This document shows, one piece after another, positions 15,385 to 24,941 of a DNA stretch of 64,000 nucleotides. A program made the translations under genes and the position numbers. This DNA is from Eubacteriales bacterium (GTDB lineage Bacteria; Bacillota; Clostridia; Oscillospirales; CAG-382), in the NCBI GenBank assembly GCA_028705495.1, contig JAQWDK010000001.1:95228-159227 (forward strand), given 5' to 3'. Position 1 is the first letter of the stretch, and each line of letters opens with the position of its first letter. Under the pieces are notes generated by a model. It had not been told where the DNA came from and searched no databases. It saw only the letters and a list, made by a program, of their open reading frames with translations.

Positions 15385-18300
15385 CGGTCACGCCCCCGGT
15401 CTTTATTGGGCGCGTCCATTTCGCTCTCATCCGGTGAACCCTCTACCAGTTCAGGTTCACGTTTGTCGAGATTCAAAGCAATATTGACCTCCGCCAACCG
15501 CGCCGTTTTTTCGGCCAGATCCGCTTCTTGAGGAAAAGGTTTTTCCACTTCGGTTTTAGCATTCGCCATCTGTGTTTTTGCTTGTTCCAACTGTTCCTTA
15601 CAGCTCGCCAGCTTCGGCTCCATGCCCTCTAAGGCGTTATCCAAGCGGGTGATGTTGCCGAAAGCGTTGTCGCCAAGCGGAACTGCGTGGGAGAGTGCGC
15701 TTTTTAGGGTGATGCGGTATTCGCGGCTGACCACATCAAAGGAAAGCTCCATATCGAAATTGCGGTAGCACCCAAGATGAATCGGTTCGGGGTTGGTCAT
15801 GGATTTACAGGCTTCAAGAATCGCCGTTCCTGCCGATTTCTTGTCCTCCGGTGTGAATGGGATTCCTTTCACAACCATCGGATAGCCGTCCGGCATAACC
15901 ACGCCTTTGATGGTTTCAATGTCCTTTTCATATCCGGTAATGCGTTCGGTCAGCCGCTTGATTTCAGTGGGATACCGTTTTAGCAGCCTATCCTCCAAAT
16001 CATACCGTTGGCTAAGATGACTGGCTTTGAGCAGTTTCAACTTGCTTACCTGCATTTCCAGCTCGCATTTCTCAATTATCATGGGATTGCCTGTGGCAAG
16101 CGCCTTGATTTCGGCATAAGATAACGCCTGCTCGTCAACGTCCTCCGCGCTGCGAACAGGCGATTTGCCCGTCATGATTTGTGAGATGAACCGCTGTTTG
16201 GTTTCTATTAGCTGGTAGCTGTACGCATCAAAAGTCCCTGATGTGACATAGGTGTAAATGTGAACCTCCGGGTTGCGATTGCCCTGACGGATACCACGCC
16301 CGTTTTGCTGAGAAATATCCGACGGTCGCCACGGCACATCAAGACGGCTGATGGCGATAATGCGGTCTTGTACGTTTGTGCCTGTTCCCATTTTCTGCGT
16401 ACTGCCCATCAACACACGAACTTTGCCCTCGCGGACTTTGGCAAACAACTCTTTTTTACGCGCTTCGGTGTCAGCGTCATGGATAAACGCGATTTCCTCG
16501 GCGGGTACGCCTTTGGCGGTCAGCTTGGTTCGCAAATCGTCATAAACGCTGAAAGAACCATCTTTTTTCGGTGTGGATAAATCGCAAAAAACAAGCTGGG
16601 TCAGCCTGTCGGTTTTTCCTTCTTCCCAGTGCCGGAAGATATTCTCGGCGGCGATAGCAGACTTACCCTGCTCGTAATCGGTCAGCATGGGGTTCATCAA
16701 TCTTTGGTCAAGAGCCAGCTTTCTGCCATCATTGGTTATGCAAAGCATATTGTCCTCATGGCTGTCTACCATTTTGTTTCGCACCTTTTCCGCGCGTTCA
16801 GCCAAATCCGATACCATCTCCTTTTGCATCTCGCTCGGCTCAACGACGATCGTGTGGAAATTCGCTTTTGGCACGGGCAGATTGAGCATATCGGAGGTCT
16901 GAATGTCCGCCACCTCCCGGAACATATTCATCAGCTCAGGGAGATTATAAAACTTGGCAAAACGGGTCTTGGCGCGGTATCCGCTTCCTTCGGGGGAAAG
17001 CTCAATCGCTGTAACCGTCTCGCCAAACGTACTCGCCCACGCATCAAAGTGGTGCAGATTGTGCTTTCGCAGAGATTCGTATTGCAGATACCGTTGCAGG
17101 GAATAAAGCTCCACCATACTGTTGGAAATAGGGGTGCCTGTGGCGAAGATAACGCCGCGCCCTTCAGTCTGCTCGTCAAGGTAGCGGCACTTCATAAACA
17201 TATCGCTGGATTTCTGCGCTTCGGTTTGAGCAACGCCGCCAACATTGCGCATTTTTGTGTAAAGGAACAGATTTTTGTAGCCATGCGCCTCGTCCACGAA
17301 CAAGCGGTCAACGCCGAGTTCTTCAAAGGTCACCAAGTCGTCCTTGCGGCTTTGGTCGTTAAGCTTATCCAGCCGTAATTGCAAGGATTTCCGGCTCTTT
17401 TCAAGCTGCTTGACGGTGAAATTGTCGCCCTTGTTTTTCTTAGCGTCAGCGATACCGTCAAGTAAATCATCAAGCTGGTTTTCAAGAATCTGTCGTTGAT
17501 ATTCCGCGCTCATGGGGATTTTTTCGAACTGCGAATGCCCTATGACGACGGCATCATAGTCGCCTGTGGCAATACGAGCGCAGAATTTTCGACGGTTCTT
17601 CGGCTCAAAATCTTTTTTTGTGGCAACCAAAATGTTTGCACTCGGATAAAGCTGTAGCCATTCGGCGGCGAATTGTTCGATGATATGGTTCGGCACAACC
17701 ACCATGCTCTTATGGCACAACCCCAGCCGCTTCATTTCCATCGCAGCGGCAATCATTTCAAAGGTTTTTCCGGCACCGACTTCGTGCGCGAGGAGGGTGT
17801 TGCCGCCGTAGATAATGTGCGCCACAGCGTTTACCTGATGCTCACGCAGGTCGATGGTTGGGTTCATGCCAACGAATTGAATATGCGAGCCGTCATATTC
17901 ACGGGGGCGGGTGGCGTTGAAACGATCGTTATACAAGCGGGTAAGCGCGTTTCGGCGCTGAGGGTCTTTCCATATCCATTCGGCAAACGCCGTCTTGATT
18001 TGCTCCTGCTTCGCCTGCGCTATCATGGTTTCTTTTTTATTGAGTACGGCGGTTTTCTTGCCGTCTGCGTCCTCGACATAATCAAAAATCCTCACATCGC
18101 GCAGATTCAGTGATTCTTCTAAAATCTTGTAGGCGTTTGCTCTACCTGTGCCGTAGGTGTTGTATGCCCGCACATTGCTGCGGTCACCGGATTTCCCCTC
18201 AATACTCCATTCGGCGGTGTGCTGGGAATAATGCACCTTGATGTTCCATTGAGCATAGCGTGGGGTTTCGAGCAGTTCAAATATAAACTGCTGAACCATC

Positions 18301-21300
18301 TCCACGGGCAGCCATGTCGCGCCTAAACGAACGGAAATCTCAGCAGCGGTCAAGTCGGTGGGTTGGACGGCTTCCAAAGCGGCGACATTTACCGCAAAAT
18401 CGGGATTGTTTGCAACCGCGTCCTTCACAGCACTCAGTTTTTCACGAACATTGCCCGAAAGGTATTCATCAGCCGTTACCCAGCGGTGACTTGTTGGGTC
18501 TTTGAAGATGATGCCCGAAAGCTCCCGTATCAGGGTTTCCTCCGGCATATTGGTTAGCCCAACCATATAGTCAAGGTCTACCCGCGCCATTTCGCCGAGG
18601 GATACCGCCAACGCCTCGCTTGCCGTGTCCACGTGGGTGATTTCCGTTTTCGGGCGAATCGTGCGCTTGTTGAACATATCTGCTTTACGGAGTAGGTTAC
18701 CGTCCTCGTCCACGACCTCCAACGCACCGAGCAGCGGAAAGCTGCTGTCGCTTCCGAACGCGGATATATTGGCGCGGGAGCTAATTAAGCCGTATTTCTT
18801 GGTGAAACCGTCGTATAGTCGGTTAAGTTTCACCTGTTCCGCTTGAATATCGCTTTCAGGATAATCCTCAGTCTGATACTCAATCAGCGTCCGAACACAG
18901 TCGCGTATGGCAATCATGCCCTTGATGCGGCTCTCGGTGGTAGCGGGTAATTCCTGTGGGTTCATGCGGCTGTTTTCACGGAAATAGACTTTGCCGTCTA
19001 CGACTGTATAGGAAAAGTTGCGGACAGACGGATCGGCGGGGATAGAGTCGTTTGTTTCCTGCTCATCTTCATCGCGCTCGTATTCGATGATTTCCGCATG
19101 AATGTTTTGAATGGCTTCATCCAGCAGATCGGACAATTCACGGTCGGGGAACGGTATACAGGTCGTACTGTTTTCGTTGCCGTACATCCGCATTCCGCTG
19201 TCGTTTGACATGGTGCCGAGCATCATTTCTGGGTGTTCCACGAAATAGCTGTTAACGTCAAATCCTTCATCGGTTTTACCAAGATGAATCCAGTCAGGCT
19301 CGATGTTTACTATACGGTCACGCTTCTGTAAAAAGAGAATATCCGTTGTAACCTCGGTGCCTGCGTTCGCTTTGAAAGCGGTGTTGGGAAGTCGGATTGC
19401 GCCCAAAAGCTCTGCCCGCTGTGCAATATATTTCCGCACCAACGGATTTTGCTTGTCCATTGTGAACTTCGATGTTACAAACGCGATAACACCGCCGGGA
19501 CGTACTTTATCCAGCGTTTTTGCCACAAAATAATCGTGTATATGGAATTTGTGCTTATCATACTTTTTATCGCTGATACCATACCCGCCGAACGGTACAT
19601 TACCGACCGCAAGGTCAAAGAAGCTGTCAGGCAGAGCGGTTTTTTCGTAACTTTGAATCGCAATGCTGTTCTTTTGATATAGTTGCTGCGCGATGCGTCC
19701 TGTGATGGGATCAATCTCAATACCGTAAACCTTGCTGTCGGACATCGAATCAGGCAACAACCCTTGGAAGTTTCCGATGCCACATCCGGGGTCGAGGATG
19801 TTTCCCGACTTGAATCCCATATTATCAACGGCTTTGTAAATGGCTTTGATAACGGCGGGGCTGGTGTAATGGGCGTTGAGAGTAGTTGCCCGCGCCGACT
19901 CGTATTCTTCGGGTGACAATGTGGTGTACAGCTCAATAAACTCGTTCTCCCAACCGGGGTTATGCTCTTTGAACGCCGCATCCAGACTGCCCCATCCGAC
20001 ATACCGCGAAAGAATTTCCTGTTCCTCCGGCGTGGCAAGCCGTCCGTCAAATTCCAATTCATGCAGCAGATTAATGGCCTCCATATTCGCCCGAAACTTC
20101 GCTTTTGCACCACCGTGGCCAAGGTTGTCATCGGTGATTTTATAATTGTGCCGCTGCTCCATCGGAACATCGGGAAACGCGTCGAAATAATTGACGCGGG
20201 CAGGCTTTTTCTTTTGTTCCCATGCGGGAACGATTGTGGGTTCATTTGGCTGTGGGGTGGTCACAACATATTCCACGCCGCCGATGTTCTCAATGTGTTG
20301 ATTGTCCGCAAGCGGCGGTTCCTGTGTCGCTTCCGTTTTTACTATTGGCTCTTGAACAGGTGTATACAGACGGATAAAATCAAGAGTTTCGCGCCTGAAT
20401 ATGGGAAATCCCGCATTCTGCTGAAAGGATATATCCTGTAAGCTGACGGTATTCCATTCCACGCTGACCGAATCCACAATGAACATACGCCCTTGAATTT
20501 CATAGCGGTCGCCAACTTGCGGGATATATGGTTCTTCTGAATCCTCTGACGTTAAGCCGATATCCGCGTCTTCAATTTGTGGTTTTACTGTTTCAACTGA
20601 TTCTGCTGTCAGTTCCATCAAGTGGTTGTTGGCTGGATTCTCGGCTACCTTGCGGTCAAATCCTTCACGGGACATTTCCTTTTGTATAAGCGGAAATTTC
20701 GTGTCAAACATATTGACTGTGGAATCATCAAAGGAAAGCACCTCATATTCATGTGTGCCGATATATACCGTATCGCCCAGGTGATAAACAGGGCGACGAT
20801 CATACAGCGCGGCAAGTTCCTCGTGGAAATGGTAGCCGTGATTGCGCTCAAATGAGCCTGTTGCCGCGCCTGCAATAGCTTTCATCGCGGTCATCAGCCT
20901 TTGCGTTTGCTGCGGGTCAGCTAAAATGGCTTCAATTTGTGCCACACTAACCGTATCGGCAATTTCCTCAAAGCCGTTTTCCGTTAGCTTGTCGTTGAGG
21001 TAATGGTTGTGTACATTCAATCCATTGAGAAAATCCACAATCCTCGGGACAAGGGTGCCGCGTTTTTCTGCCGGAGGCAAAGCGATAGCTGCATCCAAAA
21101 CGGCGTTCTTTTGCCGCCACATCTCTTGATTTTCCTGATATTCAAGATACTGCGGATAAAAAATCTCTTTGTCCTGTGAGGATAATAGGCGGTCGGCAGC
21201 GATAAGCTCTTTAACGCGTTTGGCAACCTTATTCCACGTCACGGTATGCGTTACATCAGGTGCTAACAAATCACCTTTTGTAAAGGTCATGCCTTTCGCG

Positions 21301-22796
21301 CTGTTGCTAATCCAAAAGCCCATATCATTCAAAGGGGAATGCCCACCGTCACCATAATGTTTTTTGAAAAACGCGACATTTTCGTCCTCGGTATGAAACT
21401 CTTGAAAATGCTGATAGATAGTGAACTTGGACTGGAACATTCCGCTGCCTCGTGTCAGCTCCTCGTCCAACGCCTCCATCGGTATAGGCATCGTCTTTGA
21501 AAAAGCCGACAAAACAGCGGAAGGTGTTTCGGCTGTTGCCGCACCTTCCGCTGTTTGTATTCGTTGCTGTTGTTCTTCGGGTGTGAGAAAACTCGTTAGC
21601 TGTAAATCAGGTCGTTGAGAATCGTTTCCTCCACGCGATTGCGAATGCTCGTCATCCGCTGAATCCATGCCGTCGGGCGCTCGGCTTTCATCTGCTCCGT
21701 CACGCCCTCGGATTTCGCCATTTGTGCGGTCTGCAATTCCAGCCGTTCCATCGCCGTCTGCTCGATTTCCGTCAAATGTGGATTCAATCCGCCGTTCATC
21801 AGCAATCGGCTGAACAAGCCCTTGCGATGGTTCATCAGGTAATGACGGCGCATCAGGGCGTATCTGCCAAGAACCAACGCGTCGTTCGGTTCCTCCGGCA
21901 GAGTCAGGTCGGGTATCCTGTACCCGTTCACTTCGGTGTAGGTTATCTCGTTCATCTTCAAAACTCCTCTCTGTAGTTGTTACGGTATTATTATCGCCAA
22001 TATCGCGTTCGTCCGCAAATGTGCGAATCTGATTTTTATCCTGCCGTTGTAAATTTATTACGGTGGACGCAATCTCCCGCAAACTCGTTTCGGCGATTGC
22101 GGAGGTAGCTGTTCCCAGCAATGTGGCGGTATCAGGCGTATTGAAATTGTGGATTCCCTGAAAATCCTCCGGCGCAAAAAACGTTGTTGGTTCAATTCCA
22201 CAGCGGGACAAAAGCATCCACGCCACGCTTGTTTTCAAGGTGTTGGCGTAAAGAACCTCAACATTCAACTCGTCCAATTCTTCAAGGAAACTGTCTGCGC
22301 GGCAATCCATCAGGTCTGACAGATAATCGGTTAAACTGTCCGTCACAGCGTTGTTCGCTGCCGAAATGATGGCTGCCGCCAATGTTTGTGTATCTTCAAG
22401 CTCACCGAAATTGGCTTCAAGGGTTTCAAGCACATCATCTTTGTATTCGGACTTCATTTCCCACAGGGGAACAGGACGGGAACGACGGCTTTCATGCGTG
22501 TCGGAAATGTCAAAATAGTATTTTAATCTGCGTCTTTCGGGAAAATCACGATCAATCACCGCAATCCCTGTCGCGCCTTTGTTTACCCACCGCCCGAATT
22601 GGTCATTCCATTTTTCAAGCTCTAACACGGCGGTCGCGTCGGGCCTTTGGGTGTGAACAAGAACCTGTTCATCAAACGCCAGCTTATAGTTGCGGCTGGC
22701 AGAGTGTAAAAACCGTTGCCATTCCACGCTATTCGAGGTTAATTCGTTCAGCTTATATTCGTACATCGCCGTGACAAGTTGTAATTTTGTCGCCAT
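15381..22796 (-). CDS. Giant polyvalent protein: ArdC-like, DNA methylase, SNF2-type helicase
   Basis: A 2471-residue protein carried by many clostridial ICEs. Order: ArdC-like N-terminal domain (residues 1-95; RPDATAVLELEKW, NKGATGIAVID); Arg/Asp/Gly-rich linker (about 270-410); N6-adenine methyltransferase (ILDPGCGIGNFQGLLP at about 1000, then NVPFGGYG at about 1062 in place of NPPY); SNF2-type helicase (HEVGAGKTFEM at about 1667, VDEAHGYKN at about 1830, QQNGRGIRQGN at about 2162); coiled-coil C-terminus. It may modify and remodel incoming DNA to evade restriction. ATG 22796 is preceded by GGAGGAA. The linker coincides with a TnpV-like gene in another frame (21596-21955), which probably explains its odd composition. 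Confidence 0.9.
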   Translation of the reverse strand: MATKLQLVTAMYEYKLNELTSNSVEWQRFLHSASRNYKLAFDEQVLVHTQRPDATAVLELEKWNDQFGRWVNKGATGIAVIDRDFPERRRLKYYFDISDTHESRRSRPVPLWEMKSEYKDDVLETLEANFGELEDTQTLAAAIISAANNAVTDSLTDYLSDLMDCRADSFLEELDELNVEVLYANTLKTSVAWMLLSRCGIEPTTFFAPEDFQGIHNFNTPDTATLLGTATSAIAETSLREIASTVINLQRQDKNQIRTFADERDIGDNNTVTTTERSFEDERDNLHRSERVQDTRPDSAGGTERRVGSWQIRPDAPSLPDEPSQGLVQPIADERRIESTFDGNRADGDGTAGIADRTNGEIRGRDGADESRAPDGMDSADDEHSQSRGGNDSQRPDLQLTSFLTPEEQQQRIQTAEGAATAETPSAVLSAFSKTMPIPMEALDEELTRGSGMFQSKFTIYQHFQEFHTEDENVAFFKKHYGDGGHSPLNDMGFWISNSAKGMTFTKGDLLAPDVTHTVTWNKVAKRVKELIAADRLLSSQDKEIFYPQYLEYQENQEMWRQKNAVLDAAIALPPAEKRGTLVPRIVDFLNGLNVHNHYLNDKLTENGFEEIADTVSVAQIEAILADPQQTQRLMTAMKAIAGAATGSFERNHGYHFHEELAALYDRRPVYHLGDTVYIGTHEYEVLSFDDSTVNMFDTKFPLIQKEMSREGFDRKVAENPANNHLMELTAESVETVKPQIEDADIGLTSEDSEEPYIPQVGDRYEIQGRMFIVDSVSVEWNTVSLQDISFQQNAGFPIFRRETLDFIRLYTPVQEPIVKTEATQEPPLADNQHIENIGGVEYVVTTPQPNEPTIVPAWEQKKKPARVNYFDAFPDVPMEQRHNYKITDDNLGHGGAKAKFRANMEAINLLHELEFDGRLATPEEQEILSRYVGWGSLDAAFKEHNPGWENEFIELYTTLSPEEYESARATTLNAHYTSPAVIKAIYKAVDNMGFKSGNILDPGCGIGNFQGLLPDSMSDSKVYGIEIDPITGRIAQQLYQKNSIAIQSYEKTALPDSFFDLAVGNVPFGGYGISDKKYDKHKFHIHDYFVAKTLDKVRPGGVIAFVTSKFTMDKQNPLVRKYIAQRAELLGAIRLPNTAFKANAGTEVTTDILFLQKRDRIVNIEPDWIHLGKTDEGFDVNSYFVEHPEMMLGTMSNDSGMRMYGNENSTTCIPFPDRELSDLLDEAIQNIHAEIIEYERDEDEQETNDSIPADPSVRNFSYTVVDGKVYFRENSRMNPQELPATTESRIKGMIAIRDCVRTLIEYQTEDYPESDIQAEQVKLNRLYDGFTKKYGLISSRANISAFGSDSSFPLLGALEVVDEDGNLLRKADMFNKRTIRPKTEITHVDTASEALAVSLGEMARVDLDYMVGLTNMPEETLIRELSGIIFKDPTSHRWVTADEYLSGNVREKLSAVKDAVANNPDFAVNVAALEAVQPTDLTAAEISVRLGATWLPVEMVQQFIFELLETPRYAQWNIKVHYSQHTAEWSIEGKSGDRSNVRAYNTYGTGRANAYKILEESLNLRDVRIFDYVEDADGKKTAVLNKKETMIAQAKQEQIKTAFAEWIWKDPQRRNALTRLYNDRFNATRPREYDGSHIQFVGMNPTIDLREHQVNAVAHIIYGGNTLLAHEVGAGKTFEMIAAAMEMKRLGLCHKSMVVVPNHIIEQFAAEWLQLYPSANILVATKKDFEPKNRRKFCARIATGDYDAVVIGHSQFEKIPMSAEYQRQILENQLDDLLDGIADAKKNKGDNFTVKQLEKSRKSLQLRLDKLNDQSRKDDLVTFEELGVDRLFVDEAHGYKNLFLYTKMRNVGGVAQTEAQKSSDMFMKCRYLDEQTEGRGVIFATGTPISNSMVELYSLQRYLQYESLRKHNLHHFDAWASTFGETVTAIELSPEGSGYRAKTRFAKFYNLPELMNMFREVADIQTSDMLNLPVPKANFHTIVVEPSEMQKEMVSDLAERAEKVRNKMVDSHEDNMLCITNDGRKLALDQRLMNPMLTDYEQGKSAIAAENIFRHWEEGKTDRLTQLVFCDLSTPKKDGSFSVYDDLRTKLTAKGVPAEEIAFIHDADTEARKKELFAKVREGKVRVLMGSTQKMGTGTNVQDRIIAISRLDVPWRPSDISQQNGRGIRQGNRNPEVHIYTYVTSGTFDAYSYQLIETKQRFISQIMTGKSPVRSAEDVDEQALSYAEIKALATGNPMIIEKCELEMQVSKLKLLKASHLSQRYDLEDRLLKRYPTEIKRLTERITGYEKDIETIKGVVMPDGYPMVVKGIPFTPEDKKSAGTAILEACKSMTNPEPIHLGCYRNFDMELSFDVVSREYRITLKSALSHAVPLGDNAFGNITRLDNALEGMEPKLASCKEQLEQAKTQMANAKTEVEKPFPQEADLAEKTARLAEVNIALNLDKREPELVEGSPDESEMDAPNKDRGRDR
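21596..21955 (-). CDS. tnpV: TnpV-family protein nested inside the giant gene
   Basis: A 119-residue frame on the same strand as the giant gene, wholly inside it in another frame. ATG 21955 is eight bases after AGAGGAG, an excellent Shine-Dalgarno sequence. The product has the TnpV pattern known from transposon-encoded proteins of Clostridia: MNEITYTEVNGYRIPDL at the start, LTEIEQTAMERLELQ and EGVTEQMKAE in the middle, RMTSIRNRVEETIL near the end and LIYS at the stop. TnpV proteins are small and of uncertain function; an excisionase-like or accessory role has been suggested from element context. In the giant frame the same bases encode the linker from about residue 281 to 401. Confidence 0.8.
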   Translation of the reverse strand: MNEITYTEVNGYRIPDLTLPEEPNDALVLGRYALMRRHYLMNHRKGLFSRLLMNGGLNPHLTEIEQTAMERLELQTAQMAKSEGVTEQMKAERPTAWIQRMTSIRNRVEETILNDLIYS

Positions 22797-22829
22797 ACGG
22801 CATTCCTCCCTTCAACGGTGTTTTCTTCA

Positions 22830-23684
22830 TCACCGCGCTCCTTCTTCGCGCCGTTTGGGTCTATCAATCCGTTCCTGTTCCTTGGCTGCGCGGTCGTGCA
22901 AATCAGTTTTTGCAGCTTGGTAATCGTTGAAATAATGCCCCATATCAAAGCTGTTTTTGCTGGTCTTATGCCCCTGCCATGTGCCGTAGGGCTGGGCAGC
23001 TTTTTCGCAATGCCCCAGTGCGAACACCTTTTGTCCTACCTCCATGCGTTCGACAATTTCGTATTTGCCTGCGTATTCATTCGCGTCAACGGGCTTATCC
23101 ATTTCAGCCTGTATCCGTGCAAGGCTCTCTTTTGCCCATTCTGGCAGCTTCCTGACCACGCCTTGTATGTCATACCGCTCAAAACGGGTATGTTCGCCTG
23201 TGTTCAGGTGATAGCAAAAGACGGCGTTGCCACGTGGATTGGCGATTGCACCATTGCCGCGGACGACATACACAAGCTGGTTGTCGCCGCTTTGGTATTC
23301 GGGCGAGAACACGCCTGCCTTGATTGCCACGACCTTGCCCTCAATGCTTTGGGCGTAATCGTTGCGGTCACAATGCTCGGCAGTGAATATGTCGCGAGGC
23401 AACCCTCTCGCCTCACAGTCGCTTTTGATTCTTTCGGCTTCGCCGCTGATGCGCCCCGTAAACTCCTGTACCGCTTCAAGGTAATCGTCATCGCCCAAGC
23501 CGTTGGAATACTCGGTAAAAATGCCCTGCTCTCTGTAATCGCAGACGATATAATTCATTTTGCCGTCGTCATTTCGTCTTTCGCCCAACAGTATTTCCTT
23601 ACCGCCGATGCGAAACGCCTGACACACCTCGTAGCCTGAATCTGAAATCATGCGTTTTTCTTTGTTCTCGTCATAATTGTCCAT
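22830..23684 (-). CDS. Conserved ICE protein of unknown function, 284 aa
   Basis: I recognise this as a protein type that commonly precedes the giant methylase/helicase gene in clostridial ICEs, but its activity is unknown to me. Visible pattern: SGYEVCQAFRIGGKEILLGER at the start, YIVCDYREQG, then LPRDIFTAEHCDRNDYAQSIEG, VIAIKAG-type strands, a segment RGNAVFCYHLNTGEHTRFER, and a C-terminal basic helical tail (AAKEQERIDRPKRREEGAR). No membrane segments. ATG 23684 follows AAGAAGGGG. It is the first gene of the minus-strand conjugation block downstream of the AraC insertion, 34 bases ahead of the giant gene. Confidence 0.7.
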   Translation of the reverse strand: MDNYDENKEKRMISDSGYEVCQAFRIGGKEILLGERRNDDGKMNYIVCDYREQGIFTEYSNGLGDDDYLEAVQEFTGRISGEAERIKSDCEARGLPRDIFTAEHCDRNDYAQSIEGKVVAIKAGVFSPEYQSGDNQLVYVVRGNGAIANPRGNAVFCYHLNTGEHTRFERYDIQGVVRKLPEWAKESLARIQAEMDKPVDANEYAGKYEIVERMEVGQKVFALGHCEKAAQPYGTWQGHKTSKNSFDMGHYFNDYQAAKTDLHDRAAKEQERIDRPKRREEGAR

Positions 23685-23885
23685 AACTAATGCCCCTTCT
23701 TTCTTAAAAATTCAAGGATGATGCGTATGTTTTCATCCTTATGTAAAGGGAAAAGCCCATCAATGGATGGACTTCATGCGAAAATATTGATATTATAATT
23801 ATAGCAAGATTTGTTAAGAAGCATTCATAAAGTTGTGTTAATATATGATTGTAGCAGCTACAACTAACCGAATGGAGGGAGGACT
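23685..23885. promoter_or_regulatory. Divergent intergenic region with 15-bp palindrome
   Basis: Separates the minus-strand ICE gene (start 23684) from the plus-strand AraC gene (start 23886). TTGTAGCAGCTACAA at 23849-23863 is a perfect 7-1-7 palindrome just upstream of the AraC ribosome-binding site, placed like an operator. TATAATTATA near 23792-23801 could serve as a -10 element in either direction. No -35 element with standard spacing stands out. Confidence 0.45.
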
Positions 23886-24734
23886 TTGAACAATTTTCCT
23901 CAAATTAAAAACACTCTTGAATATATAGATAAACACTTGGATGAGCAAATAACATTGGAATCCATTTCTGAAAAGTTCCATTTTTCACCGTATTATTTTC
24001 ACCGAATGTTTTCTATTATTGTTGGAAAAACAATGGCGGTTCATATTCGTGACAGGCGGCTTATGTTTGCCTGCATACAATTATCCGCTACCGAAAACTC
24101 CGTGCTAAATATTGCTTTAGATTCCGGCTACAATTCTGCTCAATCATTTTCAAGAGCTTTCAAAGATATTTATGGGGTTTCTCCGAGAGAATATCGCAAG
24201 CAAGAACTTCAACCGGTATTTATTTCGATAGATGAAATGATTATGCGGTTTACAAATCGACTTAAAGGAGGAGTTTTTTTGAATCCTAACATAGTTAAAA
24301 AAGAACAAATAATTTTAGCAGGAACGTCGGGTGACGGTAACGACACAATGGGTGTTTGGCAGGCATTTGAAAAATTAAGCAATGAAAAACCTTTGATAAA
24401 CAAAATATCTGATAACGGTTATGAAGTACGTTTATACGATGGCGAGAGTTGCACTGTTTACACGGGTTTAGCTGTTAAGGATGACAAAGTTGATGCAGAC
24501 TACACCATACTAAAAATACCTGCTTCAAAATACGCTTCTTTTGATGTTTATGTTGCAAATGGTTATGAAAGCGAAAACAATGCTATGGATGAATGGCTAA
24601 AAACAAATTCAGAGGGTTATACCGAAAGACTTCTTGAAAACAACCATTATTGCGTTGAGTTTTATGATGAACGTTTTAACGGAAACGAAGCTGGCTCCAT
24701 TGTTGAAATTTGGATACCCATTGAAAAGAAGTAA
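23886..24734 (+). CDS. AraC-family regulator with GyrI-like effector domain
   Basis: Predicted ligand-responsive regulator, 282 aa. Residues 1-105 hold two helix-turn-helix units of the AraC type (ITLESISEKFHFSPYYFHRMF; SVLNIALDSGYNSAQSFSRAF; GVSPREYRK). From about 135 to the end is a GyrI-like small-molecule-binding domain (ILAGTSGDGNDTMGVWQAFEKL, ILKIPASKYASFDVY, YCVEFYDERF, EIWIPIEKK). TTG 23886 is the start, preceded by TGGAGGGAGG. It is oriented against the ICE genes and looks AT-richer than they do, so it is likely a late insertion between the conserved ICE gene and the secreted-protein gene. The MerR regulator of the other cargo has the same type of effector domain. Confidence 0.85.
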   Translation: MNNFPQIKNTLEYIDKHLDEQITLESISEKFHFSPYYFHRMFSIIVGKTMAVHIRDRRLMFACIQLSATENSVLNIALDSGYNSAQSFSRAFKDIYGVSPREYRKQELQPVFISIDEMIMRFTNRLKGGVFLNPNIVKKEQIILAGTSGDGNDTMGVWQAFEKLSNEKPLINKISDNGYEVRLYDGESCTVYTGLAVKDDKVDADYTILKIPASKYASFDVYVANGYESENNAMDEWLKTNSEGYTERLLENNHYCVEFYDERFNGNEAGSIVEIWIPIEKK

Positions 24735-24742
24735 ATGTATCA

Positions 24743-24771
24743 GGATGGTCAGCGTAAAAAACTGACCGTCC
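24743..24771 (+). terminator. Hairpin after the AraC gene
   Basis: GGATGGTCAG (24743-24752) pairs with CTGACCGTCC (24762-24771) with one G-U pair. The tail CTTCATCAT is not a clean T run, so termination may be partial. Confidence 0.5.
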
Positions 24772-24883
24772 CTTCATCATATCTACTTGTTTTTCTTCCT
24801 GAAATGCAGCCTTACAGCCGCACCAACCAGTTTTGTGTATTTGTTTATTCTCAAACATCCTTTCCGTGGTATTGTCTAATGTA

Positions 24884-24917
24884 AAACCTGCCCGCAAATT
24901 TTTATTGCGAACAGGTT
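24884..24917 (-). terminator. Hairpin after the secreted-protein gene
   Basis: On the minus strand AACCTGTTCGCAA pairs with TTGCGGGCAGGTT, with one internal mismatch, followed by TTTAC. It lies 25 bases after the stop of the 975-residue protein and would end the Tad transcript. Confidence 0.6.
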
Positions 24918-24941
24918 CATCTCTTTACCGGCTATATTCAC

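Noticed and set aside
16629..17378. 249-residue plus-strand reading frame
   Set aside because: Antisense to the helicase part of the giant gene; no start signal and no recognisable pattern.
22818..23639. 273-residue plus-strand reading frame
   Set aside because: Antisense to the conserved ICE gene at 22830-23684, which has a good ribosome-binding site and recognisable pattern.
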